DNA from: Sinomonas sp. ASV322
GTDB lineage: Bacteria; Actinomycetota; Actinomycetes; Actinomycetales; Micrococcaceae
Assembly (NCBI RefSeq): GCF_030908245.1
Contig: NZ_JAVFJJ010000001.1
Location: 105,555 to 169,554 of the forward strand
Reading direction: 5' to 3'
Length of the DNA: 64,000 bases
The translations under genes were made by a program, and so were the position numbers. The notes beneath the pieces were generated by a model. The model was not told the DNA's origin and did no database searches. It worked only from the letters and a program-made list of their open reading frames with translations. How positions within the stretch are numbered: the stretch's first letter is position 1; each line of letters opens with the position of its first letter. Shown here piece after piece: positions 45,353-54,037 of the stretch.

Positions 45353-45387
45353 GCGCGCCCGGTGCTCTGCCCAGGGCCCGGGCGCGC
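45353..45387 (+). terminator. hairpin after glnE
   Basis: GCGCGCCCGG (45353-45362) pairs perfectly with CCGGGCGCGC (45378-45387). The gap to 45513 also holds CCAACT-N16-AGTTGG (45435-45462) in a more AT-rich stretch before the convergent phosphoribosyltransferase gene. Confidence 0.6.
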
Positions 45388-45513
45388 CGACGCCCGAACC
45401 GCCCTCAGGCGCCGTGCGTTGAATTACAGTATCTCCAACTGATGGACACGTAAAAGAGTTGGCTGGCCCGAGCCGGACTGTGACGTGCTGTCGCAGTGTA
45501 GGAGGCGTCGAGC

Positions 45514-46032
45514 TCAGCTCTGCGAAGTGACCGGAGGCAGGGCCGACCACGGGAAGGTGATCCACCGGTCCGTGCGCCGCCAGACGAAGTCCGGTTCGAG
45601 GATGGTGCGCGGCTTGCTGTAGAGGCACACCGTGCGGACATCTGCGCCCCACGCGGTGATGAGGTCGACGACCTTGGCGAGCGTCCGACCGGAGTCGGAG
45701 ACGTCGTCGACGAGAAGGACCCGTTTCGCGTGGACGGACGCCTCGTCGAGGAGCGGCGGAAGCACAACGGGCTCGGGAAGGCGCTCGTCGATTCCGGTGT
45801 AGAACTCAACGTTGAGCGCGCCGCATGATTTCGTGCCGAGCGCGTAGGCGACGGCCCCTGCGAGCAGGAGGCCGCCGCGCGCGATGGCCACGACCACGTC
45901 GGGCTCGAATCCGCTCGCGACCACGTCGGCGGCGAGATCGCGCGCCGCAGTTCCGAAGTCGGGCCAGCTGAGGACTTCGCGCTCGGATTCCCCGAGGACC
46001 GCCGTTCCTGAATCGTCGAGCTCAGATGTCAT
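45514..46032 (-). CDS. phosphoribosyltransferase (PRTase domain protein)
   Basis: This 172-residue protein has the PRPP-binding signature VLLVDDVSDSGRTLAKV near its middle and the upstream VVVAIARGGLLLAGAVAYALG, which matches type I phosphoribosyltransferases of the xanthine/hypoxanthine group. The specific base cannot be assigned. The ATG at 46032 lies 6 nt after TACTTT (minus strand), a leaderless arrangement; an in-frame ATG seven codons earlier is less likely. It converges on glnE. Its neighbour is the 72-residue protein at 46074. Confidence 0.8.
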   Translation of the reverse strand: MTSELDDSGTAVLGESEREVLSWPDFGTAARDLAADVVASGFEPDVVVAIARGGLLLAGAVAYALGTKSCGALNVEFYTGIDERLPEPVVLPPLLDEASVHAKRVLLVDDVSDSGRTLAKVVDLITAWGADVRTVCLYSKPRTILEPDFVWRRTDRWITFPWSALPPVTSQS

Positions 46033-46038
46033 TCCCTT

Positions 46039-46044
46039 AAAGTA
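46039..46044 (-). promoter_or_regulatory. -10 element of a leaderless phosphoribosyltransferase transcript
   Basis: On the minus strand TACTTT is followed by 6 nt (AAGGGA) and the ATG. The AAGGGA is too close to act as a ribosome site. Confidence 0.45.
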
Positions 46045-46073
46045 CCCGAGCATCGGCCGCCAAGGTGACGTCG

Positions 46074-46292
46074 TCAGAGCCGCGACCAGCCCGAGGGATT
46101 CCAGGCCGCGACCGCGCGATGATGCTTCGGCTCGAGGATTTCGAGACGCACGAGCGGGACGGGGAGCCCCGAGAGCTCCGAGACGGTCTCGCCGCTTGTG
46201 GCGATGGCGTCCTCAAGGCTCTCCGCCGTGACGGGGTGAACGATGGGTCCCGTCTTCCCATCGCGGTAGTAGGCGACGCGAATGAACTCCAT
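46074..46292 (-). CDS. 72-residue protein, function unknown
   Basis: The frame encodes MEFIRVAYYRDG... with no signal peptide or membrane helix. A hydrophobic/charged alternation suggests a small soluble alpha/beta fold. I do not recognise a family. It has a possible -10 element, TACCGT, 7 nt before the ATG (46300-46305), fitting the leaderless pattern, which supports it as a real gene. It lies between the phosphoribosyltransferase and the GMC oxidoreductase genes, all on the minus strand. Confidence 0.55.
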   Translation of the reverse strand: MEFIRVAYYRDGKTGPIVHPVTAESLEDAIATSGETVSELSGLPVPLVRLEILEPKHHRAVAAWNPSGWSRL

Positions 46293-46299
46293 ACCGGTG

Positions 46300-46305
46300 A
46301 CGGTA
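46300..46305 (-). promoter_or_regulatory. -10 element before the 72-residue protein gene
   Basis: On the minus strand TACCGT is followed by 7 nt and the ATG at 46292. Confidence 0.35.
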
Positions 46306-46355
46306 CGCTCGTTGGGCTTCGTCGGGAACGGATAGCGCGGGAGGTCACTCGCGGT

Positions 46356-47879
46356 TCACCGGCCCGAGGCGATGGCGACCGCAGCCTTCTCGCCAATCAG
46401 GACGGACGGCGCGTTCGTGTTGCCCGTCGGGATGATCGGCATGACGGATGCGTCGGCGACCCGGACACCCTCGAGGCCGCGAACCCTCAGGGATCGCGGA
46501 TCCACGACGGCGAGCTCGTCGAGTCCCATCCGGCACGTTCCCACCTGGTGGTGATACGTGACGGCGGTCTCGCGGACGTACCGCTCGAGGTCCTCGTCGC
46601 TGTCGCCGACTTCGGGGCCCGGGTACACCTCCTCCTGACCCCATGCCGCCAGTGCCTGCGCGCGGCCGAGCGTGCGGCATTGCCGGACGGACGCGACGAG
46701 GGAGTCGACGTCGGCCTGGTCGGCAAGAGCCCCGAGGTCGATCTTGAGCTCGTCGTCGAGATTCGGCCCGGAGAGTCTGACGGAGCCGCGGCTCGCCGGC
46801 CGCACGATGCCGGCGACGAGGGAGAAGCCGTTCTCCGGTCCCGTCATCGAATCGAGGAAGTACATGGGCAGCGAGAAGTGGATGGGCTGTGTGTCGGGGA
46901 CTGGGAGGTCGGGACGGCTCTTCCAGAACAGGTGCGTTTCGGCGGCGCCGACCCGCGCGGCGGGAACCGGCTTCTTCGTGGTGGTGAAGATGACGGGCGA
47001 CAGCAGATGGTCGTGCAGGTTCTTGCCGACGCCGTCCAGCTCATGGACGGGCTCGACGCCGGCCTCCCGCAATTCGTCTGACGGGCCGATGCCCGATCGC
47101 AGGAGGATGGCCGGCGTGCCGATCGCCCCAGCGCACAGGATGGTTTCCCGCGCCTCGAGAACGCGGGTCTCACCGTCGGCGACGTATTCGACGCCGGTGA
47201 CTCGGCCGCCGTCGACCGTCAGCCGGTGCGTCTCGGCGTCCGTGATGATCGTGAGACGGTCGCTGTCGGCGACCGGTTTGAGATAGGCGTGCCACGTGTT
47301 GAATCGCTTGCCGTCGCGGACGTTGAGCTGCATCTCGGAGACACCCTCGACGTCGCCGCTGTTGTAGTCGTCGTTGAGCTTGATGCCGAGCTCCTGCGCG
47401 GCCTCCATGATGTCCGCCTGGAGCGGGCTGCGCGCGAAGTCCTTCCGGACGTCGAGCAAGCCTGTCGCTCCGCGCAGTTCGGAAGCGCCGCCGTCGTAGT
47501 TTTCGATCGCCTTGAAGATGGGCAGGACGTCGTCCCAGCTCCAGCCAGGGCACCCCAAGTAGGCCCACGTGTCGTAGTCCTGGCGCGCGCCGCGCACCCA
47601 GATCGTCGCATTGAGCGCGTGCGAGCCTCCCATGACCTTGCCGCGGGGGAGGCGCAGACGCCGGCCGAGGCAGCCCTCCTGCTCTGTCGTGACGAAGGCC
47701 CAGTCCTCGGGTCCACCCCACAGCGCGCCGGCCGCGGCGACGTCGGCGATGATCGGGTTCGTGTCGTATCCGCCAGCTTCGAGGACGACGACGCGGTGCC
47801 CGGCGTCGAGCAGCCTCCTCGCGACGACGCAGCCCGCCGATCCGGCTCCGACCACGATGTAGTCCGCGTCCTGTGGCAT
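46356..47879 (-). CDS. GMC-family FAD oxidoreductase (choline dehydrogenase-like)
   Basis: This 507-residue flavoenzyme oxidises an alcohol, with the substrate unknown. The FAD-binding motif is VVGAGSAGCVVARRLLDAG, followed by the GMC signatures PRGKVMGGSHALNATIWVRG and GAIGTPAILLRSGIG. The catalytic His is in HHQVGTCRMG and the C-terminal Asn-containing motif is PTGNTNAPSVLIGEKAA. There is no signal peptide. A GGGAGG site precedes the ATG. It is divergent from the AraC-type regulator at 48086, which probably controls it. No betaine-aldehyde dehydrogenase or transporter is nearby, so a choline role is not supported by context. Confidence 0.88.
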   Translation of the reverse strand: MPQDADYIVVGAGSAGCVVARRLLDAGHRVVVLEAGGYDTNPIIADVAAAGALWGGPEDWAFVTTEQEGCLGRRLRLPRGKVMGGSHALNATIWVRGARQDYDTWAYLGCPGWSWDDVLPIFKAIENYDGGASELRGATGLLDVRKDFARSPLQADIMEAAQELGIKLNDDYNSGDVEGVSEMQLNVRDGKRFNTWHAYLKPVADSDRLTIITDAETHRLTVDGGRVTGVEYVADGETRVLEARETILCAGAIGTPAILLRSGIGPSDELREAGVEPVHELDGVGKNLHDHLLSPVIFTTTKKPVPAARVGAAETHLFWKSRPDLPVPDTQPIHFSLPMYFLDSMTGPENGFSLVAGIVRPASRGSVRLSGPNLDDELKIDLGALADQADVDSLVASVRQCRTLGRAQALAAWGQEEVYPGPEVGDSDEDLERYVRETAVTYHHQVGTCRMGLDELAVVDPRSLRVRGLEGVRVADASVMPIIPTGNTNAPSVLIGEKAAVAIASGR

Positions 47880-48085
47880 CGCAGCGTCCTCCCTTTCGCT
47901 TCCGGGGCACGTTTGGCCCGCGTTCCCTCCAGAATCTCCCTCCGGGACCCGTGCGGGTTTGACCGTGAGCGCAGGGCCTGCGGTGCGTCAGTGCACGTTC
48001 GCGCTCGGGCGACCGACCGCCGAGGCGAGCGCGAGGGGGACTGCTAGTGTTCTGAGTCACACCCCGATCGAAGAAGAGACAGTCC
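47880..48085. promoter_or_regulatory. divergent control region of the GMC oxidoreductase and AraC genes
   Basis: This 206-bp gap contains a perfect 9-bp inverted repeat TCGCGCTCG (47999-48007) / CGAGCGCGA (48026-48034) and a shorter GTGC...GCAC. TAGTGT at about 48044-48049 may be the -10 of the regulator gene, which has a GAAGAAGAGA ribosome site. The inverted repeat is a candidate AraC-type operator. Confidence 0.45.
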
Positions 48086-49048
48086 ATGCCGACGACTCGA
48101 CGACGAGCCGACCGCGAGACGGTGTCCAGCACCGATGTTGCAGAGTTCAGCCGTCTCGTCTCCGAGCGATTTGCCCCTCTGAGCGTCACCGCCGAGCAGG
48201 GGAGGACGTTCCACGGCCGGATCCGGGGGCGAGTGCTCGGCACGGTCCAGGCGTTCGACGTCAGGGCTAACCAGCACTCGGTGACGCGCAGCCTCGCGGA
48301 GGCCGCTGCGACTCCTCGCGACACCTACATGGTTCACGTTCAGCTGTCCGGCCGGAGCTATATGGTCCAGTCGGAAAAGTCGGCCGAGCTCGCGCCCGGT
48401 GACGTCGCGTTCTACGACAGCGACGTGGCCTACAGCATCGAGGCCGACGACGACTTTCACCACATGATCCTCGTCATGCCCCGCGCGGCGTTGGCGGTCC
48501 CGGCGGCCGGGGCCGCCGAGCTCGCGGCGACGCGCCTCGGGGAGAGCGGGATCGGGGCGATCGTGTCGCCGTTCCTCGTGCAGCTGGCCGGCGTGATCCA
48601 CGAGTTGCCGAGTCATATCGGCATACGGATGGCTCGCAACGCCGCGGACGTTCTCGGCACCGCGATACTCGCCGAGCTGGGCTCGTCGACGCCTCCCGAG
48701 TCCCGGTCCGCTCGGCCGCGCTTGTGGTTGGAGGCCCTCGCCTACATCGACGACCATCTTGATGACCCGGACCTCAGCCCGTCCCGCATTGCGAACGAGC
48801 TCTTCGTCTCCGTCCGTCTCCTGCACCTGACTTTCGCCGAGAGGGACCAGAGCGTGGGCGGCTGGATTCGGACTCGTCGGCTTGAGAGCTGTGCCCGCGA
48901 CATCGCGGACCCATTCCGGGCCGGCGTTCCCCTCAGTCGCATCGCCGCAGAGCACGGCTATCACGATTCCGCGCATTTCTCGCGCCTCTTCAAGGCCGTC
49001 TACGGAGAGTCTCCCCGTGATTATCGGGGACGGCACCCAGCGCGCTGA
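48086..49048 (+). CDS. AraC-family transcriptional regulator
   Basis: This 320-residue regulator has an N-terminal ligand-sensing domain of the AraC-binding (cupin-like) type (about 40-190; LAEAAATPRDTYMVHVQLSG) and a C-terminal double helix-turn-helix domain (about 215-318) ending in the signature YHDSAHFSRLFKAVYGESP. Its inducer is unknown. Its head-to-head position with the GMC oxidoreductase, with an inverted repeat between, suggests local control. The pair interrupts the glnA2-glnE...glnA1 region and is probably accessory. Confidence 0.88.
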   Translation: MPTTRRRADRETVSSTDVAEFSRLVSERFAPLSVTAEQGRTFHGRIRGRVLGTVQAFDVRANQHSVTRSLAEAAATPRDTYMVHVQLSGRSYMVQSEKSAELAPGDVAFYDSDVAYSIEADDDFHHMILVMPRAALAVPAAGAAELAATRLGESGIGAIVSPFLVQLAGVIHELPSHIGIRMARNAADVLGTAILAELGSSTPPESRSARPRLWLEALAYIDDHLDDPDLSPSRIANELFVSVRLLHLTFAERDQSVGGWIRTRRLESCARDIADPFRAGVPLSRIAAEHGYHDSAHFSRLFKAVYGESPRDYRGRHPAR

Positions 49049-49099
49049 TGCGCACCAGCTGAGGGTCTGCGCGTCCCGGAGCGGGCCGGACACGAAAAA

Positions 49100-49145
49100 G
49101 TCCGCACGGGCCGCAGCGCAGGAAATGCGTGCGGCCCATGCGGAC
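49100..49145 (-). terminator. intrinsic terminator of glnA1
   Basis: Read on the minus strand, GTCCGCATGGGCCGCA pairs with TGCGGCCCGTGCGGAC with one mismatch, and five T residues follow (complement of 49095-49099). It also lies just past the convergent AraC gene, so it may serve both. Confidence 0.75.
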
Positions 49146-49180
49146 TCTCGGGGCGGCGATCCGGCTAGCGGAGCCTCGGA

Positions 49181-50605
49181 TCAGACGCCGAAGTAGAGCT
49201 CGAACTCGTAGGGGTTCGGGCGGAGCGAGAGGGGAGCGATCTCCTTCTCGCGCTTGTACGCGATCCACGTGTCGATGAGGTCCTGCGTGAAGACGCCACC
49301 GGCCTGGAGGAACTCGTTGTCGGCATCGAGCGCGTCGAGGGCCTCCTCGAGCGAGCCCGGAGCCTTGGGGATGTCCTTGGCCTCCTCGGCGGGGAGCTCG
49401 TAGAGGTCCTTGTCGATCGGGGCGGGCGGCTCGATGCGGTTGCGGATGCCGTCGATGCCGGCCATGAGCTGGGCCGCGAACGCGAGGTACGGGTTCGACG
49501 ACGGATCCGGCGCGCGGAACTCGATGCGCTTGGCCTTCGGGTTGGTGCCCGTGATCGGGATGCGGATGCCGGCGGAGCGGTTGCCCTGCGAGTACACCAT
49601 GTTGACCGGGGCCTCGAAGCCCTTGACGAGGCGCTTGTAGGAGTTCACGGTCGGGTTCGTGAACGCAAGCACGGCGGAGGAGTGCTTGAGGAGGCCGCCG
49701 ATGTACCAGCGGGCGAGGTCGGAGAGGTTCGCGTAGCCCTTCTCGTCGTAGAAGAGCGGCTCGCTGCCGTTCCAGAGCGACTGGTGGCAGTGCATGCCCG
49801 AGCCGTTGTCGCCGAAGATCGGCTTCGGCATGAACGTGACGGCCTTGCCCCACTCCGTGGCGGTGTTCTTGATGACGTACTTGAACTTCTGCAGGTCATC
49901 GGCGGCGCGGACGAGCGTCGAGAACCTGTAGTTGATCTCGGCCTGGCCCGCGGCGCCGACCTCGTGGTGCGAGCGCTCGACCTCGAGGCCGACGGCGTCG
50001 AGGTTCAGGACCATGGCGTCGCGGAGGTCGGCCTGGTGGTCGACCGGCGAGACGGGGAAGTAGCCGCCCTTGAACGGGGTCTTGTTGCCGAGGTTGCCGC
50101 CCTCTTCCTCGCGGCCGTTGTTCCACGGCGCCTCGATCGAGTCGACCTTGTAGAAGGAGCCCTGCGGCGAGGACTCGAACTGGACGTTGTCGAAGACGTA
50201 GAACTCGGCCTCGGGCGCGAAGAACGCGGTGTCTGCGATGCCGGTCGACGCGAGGTAGGCCTCGGCGCGCTCTGCGACGCCACGCGGGTCGCGGTGGTAC
50301 GGCTCGCCCGTGCGCGGGTTGACGATCGAGAAGTTGAGCGCGAGCGTCTTCTCGACGCGGAACGGGTCGACGTACGCCGTCGTCACGTCAGGGATGAGCT
50401 GCATGTCCGACTCGGCGATGCCCTGGAAGCCGCGGATGGACGAGCCGTCGAACAGCTGGCCGTTCACGAAGAAGTCCTCGTCAACGGTCTTCGCGGGAAC
50501 GTTGAAGTGCTGCTGAACGCCGGGGAGGTCGGTGAAGCGGATGTCGACGAACTTGACGTCCTCGTCCTTGATGAACTTGAGGACTTCCTCCGCAGACTTG
50601 AACAT
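49181..50605 (-). CDS. glnA1: glutamine synthetase type I, adenylylatable
   Basis: GlnA1 makes glutamine from glutamate, ammonia and ATP, the main ammonium-assimilation step. The 474-residue protein has the active-site segments [36 protein letters not shown] and [12 protein letters not shown], and the adenylylation site [15 protein letters not shown] with the target Tyr, so GlnE can regulate it. AAGGAGAACAG precedes the ATG. The promoter carries a tandem GlnR site. It is encoded away from glnA2-glnE and in the opposite direction. Confidence 0.97.
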   Translation of the reverse strand: MFKSAEEVLKFIKDEDVKFVDIRFTDLPGVQQHFNVPAKTVDEDFFVNGQLFDGSSIRGFQGIAESDMQLIPDVTTAYVDPFRVEKTLALNFSIVNPRTGEPYHRDPRGVAERAEAYLASTGIADTAFFAPEAEFYVFDNVQFESSPQGSFYKVDSIEAPWNNGREEEGGNLGNKTPFKGGYFPVSPVDHQADLRDAMVLNLDAVGLEVERSHHEVGAAGQAEINYRFSTLVRAADDLQKFKYVIKNTATEWGKAVTFMPKPIFGDNGSGMHCHQSLWNGSEPLFYDEKGYANLSDLARWYIGGLLKHSSAVLAFTNPTVNSYKRLVKGFEAPVNMVYSQGNRSAGIRIPITGTNPKAKRIEFRAPDPSSNPYLAFAAQLMAGIDGIRNRIEPPAPIDKDLYELPAEEAKDIPKAPGSLEEALDALDADNEFLQAGGVFTQDLIDTWIAYKREKEIAPLSLRPNPYEFELYFGV

Positions 50606-50701
50606 CTGTTCTCCTTACAGGTCGGAATGGCACGCACCGGGCGCGAACGGAACGCAGGCATAATCACCGCGCGGCGCAGGCGCCGGGCTGCAACGGCACT
50701 C

Positions 50702-50755
50702 AGCCTACGAACACGGGATTTCCCGGCAGTGTCCGCATTGTTTCAGCGAGGTTAC
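50702..50755 (-). promoter_or_regulatory. glnA1 promoter with a tandem GlnR site
   Basis: Read on the minus strand from 50755, the sequence is GTAAC-N6-GAAAC-N6-GACAC-N6-GAAAT, ending at 50718, with all three spacers exactly 6 nt. This matches the actinobacterial GlnR pattern gTnAC-n6-GaAAC-n6-gTnAC-n6-GaAAC. TAGGCT at 50702-50707 follows as a plausible -10. The last box sits around the -35 position, as expected for an activator. The remaining leader to the ATG is about 95 nt. Confidence 0.75.
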
Positions 50756-50852
50756 ATCACCCCGCTGCCGTGGACCCACGCTAGGCGGTTGCGTGTCGGA
50801 CGGTAAAGAAGAGCCCGTAATGCACGGCAGATCGACGTAAAGCGCACGCAAC

Positions 50853-50858
50853 TAGAAT
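50853..50858 (+). promoter_or_regulatory. -10 element of a leaderless RDD-gene transcript
   Basis: TAGAAT is followed by 6 nt and the GTG at 50865. The rest of the 50756-50852 gap shows no other recognisable signal. Confidence 0.55.
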
Positions 50859-50864
50859 GGTGCG

Positions 50865-51299
50865 GTGATCGACCGCAAAGACATCGGCTCGTGGCTCAGC
50901 GGGCCTCCCACCGAGCCGGGCTATTACCCGGGTCGCGCCCTGGGGCTCCCGCGAACCGGTCCCGGATCAGTCGCCCGCCTGGGCCGTCGCGTTGCTGCCC
51001 TCTGCATCGACTGGGCGGCGTGCCTGCTGATCTCGGCGGCCTTCTTCCAGTCGGACTCGATCGCGACGTTGGCCGTCTTCGCGGCCGAGCAGATGGCGCT
51101 GGTCGGAACAGTCGGCTTCGGCCTCGGGCACCGCATCCTGGGGATCAAGGTTGTCCGCCTCGGCGGTGGCCCGGCGGGAATCCCGGCGGCCATCATCCGC
51201 GCGCTCCTGTTGTGCCTCGTCATCCCCGCCGTGGTGTTCGACGCCGACCAGCGCGGCTTGCATGACAAGGTCGCCAAGACCGTGCTTGTGCGAATGTGA
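50865..51299 (+). CDS. RDD-family membrane protein
   Basis: This 144-residue protein has the RDD-domain layout: GRRVAALCIDWAACLLI with the Arg and Asp pair, a GHRILGIKVVRL central segment, and a final helix ending in RGLHDKVAKTVLV. Three to four membrane segments are expected. RDD proteins have no agreed function, though some are ion transporters. It is divergent from glnA1, exactly as in mycobacteria (Rv2219A). A strong hairpin follows. Confidence 0.88.
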   Translation: MIDRKDIGSWLSGPPTEPGYYPGRALGLPRTGPGSVARLGRRVAALCIDWAACLLISAAFFQSDSIATLAVFAAEQMALVGTVGFGLGHRILGIKVVRLGGGPAGIPAAIIRALLLCLVIPAVVFDADQRGLHDKVAKTVLVRM

Positions 51300-51338
51300 A
51301 CGAGCCCGGGATTCCCACTGGCATCCCGCATCCATGAC

Positions 51339-51384
51339 GTGAGGCCCGCCGCCTCGCCGCTAACGGCGAGGCCGCGGGCCTCAC
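51339..51384. terminator. long perfect hairpin between RDD and DUF4191 genes
   Basis: GTGAGGCCCGC (51339-51349) and GCCTCGCCG (51351-51359) pair with CGGCGAGGC (51364-51372) and GCGGGCCTCAC (51374-51384) around a CTAA loop, giving about 20 paired bases. It separates convergent genes. Confidence 0.75.
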
Positions 51385-51411
51385 GAAGTTGGTCTTGACG
51401 CGGCGGCAGGC

Positions 51412-52131
51412 TCAGCGGCCGCGCATCGCGCGCCGGTCGGGGCGCACTCGGGTCGGATCGATGCCCTTCGGGATCGGAAGCCGGGTGCCGAGCGAGGCGA
51501 GCCGCTTGTTGACGGCCTGCACCTCGACCTTGGTGAGCTCCGGCTTGAGCTTCTGGAGGGCCTTCGCGACCTTGTCGATCGGCGTCTGCCCTTCGTCGCG
51601 ACCCGACTCGACGACATGGATCGGCACGTTCGGGAGGACGCGGGCGAGGCGCTTCCGCTCGCCGTCGACGAGCTGGCGCACGCGGCTCGCGGGGCCTTCC
51701 GTCACCAGGACGACGCCGGGCCGCCCGACCGCGCGGAACACGAGGTCCTGCGTGCGCGGATTCATCGCCACGGGTTGCTCTTCGACGATCCAGCCGCGGC
51801 GGAGCGTGCTGAGGGCAGCGCCCGCAGCCCCGGGCTGGCCTTCGATCTGTGCGAACGCGGCGCGCTCGGCCCTGCGGCTCAGGATGAGCACGGCGCCGAG
51901 GAGACCCAGCATGATGCCGATGATGAGGCCTGTGACCCAGTTCTCGAGCAGGAAGCCGACGAGGAGGCTGGCGCCCACCAGGACGAGGAACGCCAACGCC
52001 ATGAGCCAGACGACGTTCGGGTCTGACCGACGGGTCATCTGGAAGACCTGGATCATCTGCTGGAAGCTGTTCGGCTTCTTCGCCTTCTTCGGAGCGTTCT
52101 CCGAGGGCGTGGTGGAGGGGTTCTTCGCCAT
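51412..52131 (-). CDS. DUF4191 membrane protein
   Basis: This 239-residue protein has a basic N-terminus (KNPSTTPSENAPKKAKK), two adjacent membrane helices (about 43-62 and 66-84) and a soluble domain from about residue 95 containing VFRAVGRPGVVLVTEGP. It matches DUF4191, which consistently sits beside lipA (Mtb Rv2219). The role is unknown; context suggests a link to lipoylation or membrane metabolism. It is 97 bp downstream of lipA in the same direction. Confidence 0.88.
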   Translation of the reverse strand: MAKNPSTTPSENAPKKAKKPNSFQQMIQVFQMTRRSDPNVVWLMALAFLVLVGASLLVGFLLENWVTGLIIGIMLGLLGAVLILSRRAERAAFAQIEGQPGAAGAALSTLRRGWIVEEQPVAMNPRTQDLVFRAVGRPGVVLVTEGPASRVRQLVDGERKRLARVLPNVPIHVVESGRDEGQTPIDKVAKALQKLKPELTKVEVQAVNKRLASLGTRLPIPKGIDPTRVRPDRRAMRGR

Positions 52132-52228
52132 AGTCCCTCAATTCTATGTGAAGTGCCCCCACGTGGAACGCCGCCCGCCGGACGAAGTCCAGCGGGCGGC
52201 GTTCCCTAGCGAGAGTGGGCGCAGTGCC

Positions 52229-53239
52229 TCAGCTTCCCTGGGCAGCGAGAAGCGTCGCCGCTTCCTGCCGCGTCGTTCCAGACGACTCGATGTGTGCAAG
52301 CTGCGGCGGGATTTCCCAGCCCTTCTTGCGCATCGCCGTCGCCCACAGCCTGCCGGCGCGGTAGGAGGAGCGCACGAGCGGACCGCTCATGACGCCGAGG
52401 AACCCGATCTCTTCGGCCTCCTGCGAGAGCTCGACGAACTCCTGCGGCTTGACCCAGCGATCGACGGGGTGGTGCCGCTCGGACGGGCGCAGGTACTGGG
52501 TGATCGTGATGAGGTCGCAGCCGGCCTCGTGGAGGTCGCGCAGGGCTTGGGAGACCTCATCGCGGGTCTCGCCCATGCCGAGGATCAGGTTGGACTTCGT
52601 GACCATGCCCTGGTCGCGCCCCTGGGTGATGACGTCGAGGGAGCGCTCGTAGCGGAAGGCCGGGCGGATGCTCTTGAAGATGCGCGGCACGGTCTCGACG
52701 TTGTGGGCGAACACCTCGGGCTTGGCCTCGCAGATCGCCGTGATGTGCTCGGGCTTGCCGGAGAAGTCGGGGATGAGGATCTCGACGCCGGTGCCCGGGT
52801 TGAGCTCGTGGATCTTGCGGATCGTCTCGGCGTACAGCCAGGCTCCCTCGTCCTCGAGGTCGTCGCGTGCAACGCCGGTCACGGTCGCGTAGCGCAGGGC
52901 CATCGACTGGACGGAGCGCGCAACCTTCGTCGGCTCGAAACGGTCAAGCGGTGATGGCTTGCCCGTGTCGATCTGGCAGAAGTCGCAACGGCGCGTGCAT
53001 TCGGAGCCGCCGATGAGGAAGGTGGCTTCCTTGTCTTCCCAGCATTCGAAGATGTTGGGACAGCCGGCTTCCTCGCAGACCGTGTGAAGGCCTTCCTTCT
53101 TCACCTGGTTCTTGAGCTGGATGAACTCCGGGCCCATGTGGACCTTCGCCTTGATCCAGTCGGGCTTGCGCTCCACGGGCGTTGCGGCGTTGCGCTGCTC
53201 GATGCGCAGCATCCGGCGCCCTTCGGGTGCGAGCGTCAC
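52229..53239 (-). CDS. lipA: lipoyl synthase
   Basis: LipA inserts two sulfur atoms into octanoyl groups to make lipoyl cofactor. The 336-residue radical SAM enzyme has the catalytic cluster motif CTRRCDFC and the auxiliary cluster cysteines in [12 protein letters not shown]; the C-terminal RSSYRAG carries the conserved Ser that ligates the auxiliary cluster. The GTG at 53239 follows AAGGAG by 7 nt and overlaps the lipB stop (GTGA), so translation is coupled to lipB. Confidence 0.97.
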   Translation of the reverse strand: MTLAPEGRRMLRIEQRNAATPVERKPDWIKAKVHMGPEFIQLKNQVKKEGLHTVCEEAGCPNIFECWEDKEATFLIGGSECTRRCDFCQIDTGKPSPLDRFEPTKVARSVQSMALRYATVTGVARDDLEDEGAWLYAETIRKIHELNPGTGVEILIPDFSGKPEHITAICEAKPEVFAHNVETVPRIFKSIRPAFRYERSLDVITQGRDQGMVTKSNLILGMGETRDEVSQALRDLHEAGCDLITITQYLRPSERHHPVDRWVKPQEFVELSQEAEEIGFLGVMSGPLVRSSYRAGRLWATAMRKKGWEIPPQLAHIESSGTTRQEAATLLAAQGS

Positions 53240-53919
53240 AGAAGTGCTCCTTCGCTTTCGGAAATGGGCTGATCGGCGACGAACTCGTGCGCGCGGCGCG
53301 CGAACTCTTCGGCGAAGCGGTCCACGACGTCGAGCGGGGTGACCTCGCGCCCGATCTCGGCGGAGATCGTCGTCGTGCCGGCATCGGCAATGCCGCACGC
53401 GATGATCTGCTGGTATGGCTCGAGGCTGTTGCTGCAGTTGAGGGCGATCCCGTGACCCGTGATGCCGTGGTGCACGCTGATGCCGATGGCCCCGATCTTC
53501 CGGTCGTCGCCGCGCTCGTCGGCGCGGATCCAGATGCCGGCGCGACCCTCGACGTGTTCGGCCTTGATGCCGTAGTCGGAGACGACGGCGATCATGACGT
53601 CTTCGAGGAACTCGACGTACGCGCGCACCGCGCGACGCTCTTTGAGCCGGATGATCGGGTACGCGACGAGCTGGCCTGGACCGTGCCACGTGAGCTTGCC
53701 GCCACGGTCAACGGGAACGACGGGAGTGCCGTCGAGCGGCCGCTCGTGGTCCTCGGTCCGCTTGCCGGCCGTGTAGACCGCCGCGTGCTCGAGCAGGAGG
53801 ACTGTGCTGGGGGCGATGCCGGCTTCCACCTCATCGTGGAGCTGCCGCTGCGCCGCGAGTCCGGCGGCGTAATCGACGTAGTCAGGCGCGAACCCCAGCC
53901 GGGTGAACGCAAGAGTCAT
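53236..53919 (-). CDS. lipB: octanoyltransferase
   Basis: LipB transfers octanoyl groups from acyl carrier protein to lipoyl domains, providing the substrate for LipA. The 227-residue protein has [18 protein letters not shown], the Lys of KIGAIGISV and the nucleophilic Cys of [11 protein letters not shown], the family catalytic pair. TAAGCT lies 7 nt upstream of the ATG, suggesting a leaderless transcript. Its targets include the lipoyl domains of the E2 protein encoded at 60472-62217. Confidence 0.96.
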   Translation of the reverse strand: MTLAFTRLGFAPDYVDYAAGLAAQRQLHDEVEAGIAPSTVLLLEHAAVYTAGKRTEDHERPLDGTPVVPVDRGGKLTWHGPGQLVAYPIIRLKERRAVRAYVEFLEDVMIAVVSDYGIKAEHVEGRAGIWIRADERGDDRKIGAIGISVHHGITGHGIALNCSNSLEPYQQIIACGIADAGTTTISAEIGREVTPLDVVDRFAEEFARRAHEFVADQPISESEGALL

Positions 53920-53926
53920 GCGGACC

Positions 53927-53932
53927 AGCTTA
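53927..53932 (-). promoter_or_regulatory. -10 element of a leaderless lipB-lipA transcript
   Basis: On the minus strand TAAGCT is followed by 7 nt and the lipB ATG at 53919. Confidence 0.5.
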
Positions 53933-54037
53933 GTCCTCCGGCCGCTTAGCGTTGGCATGAGATGACTCACATCACGTTGGGCTGGGGCCTGTGGATAACT
54001 TTCAGCGCGTGTCGGAGGCTTCGGGTAGACATGGGAC

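Noticed and set aside
45344..45513. tRNA or small RNA gene after glnE
   Set aside because: The hairpins do not form a cloverleaf and no anticodon arm is visible; a terminator explains the structure.
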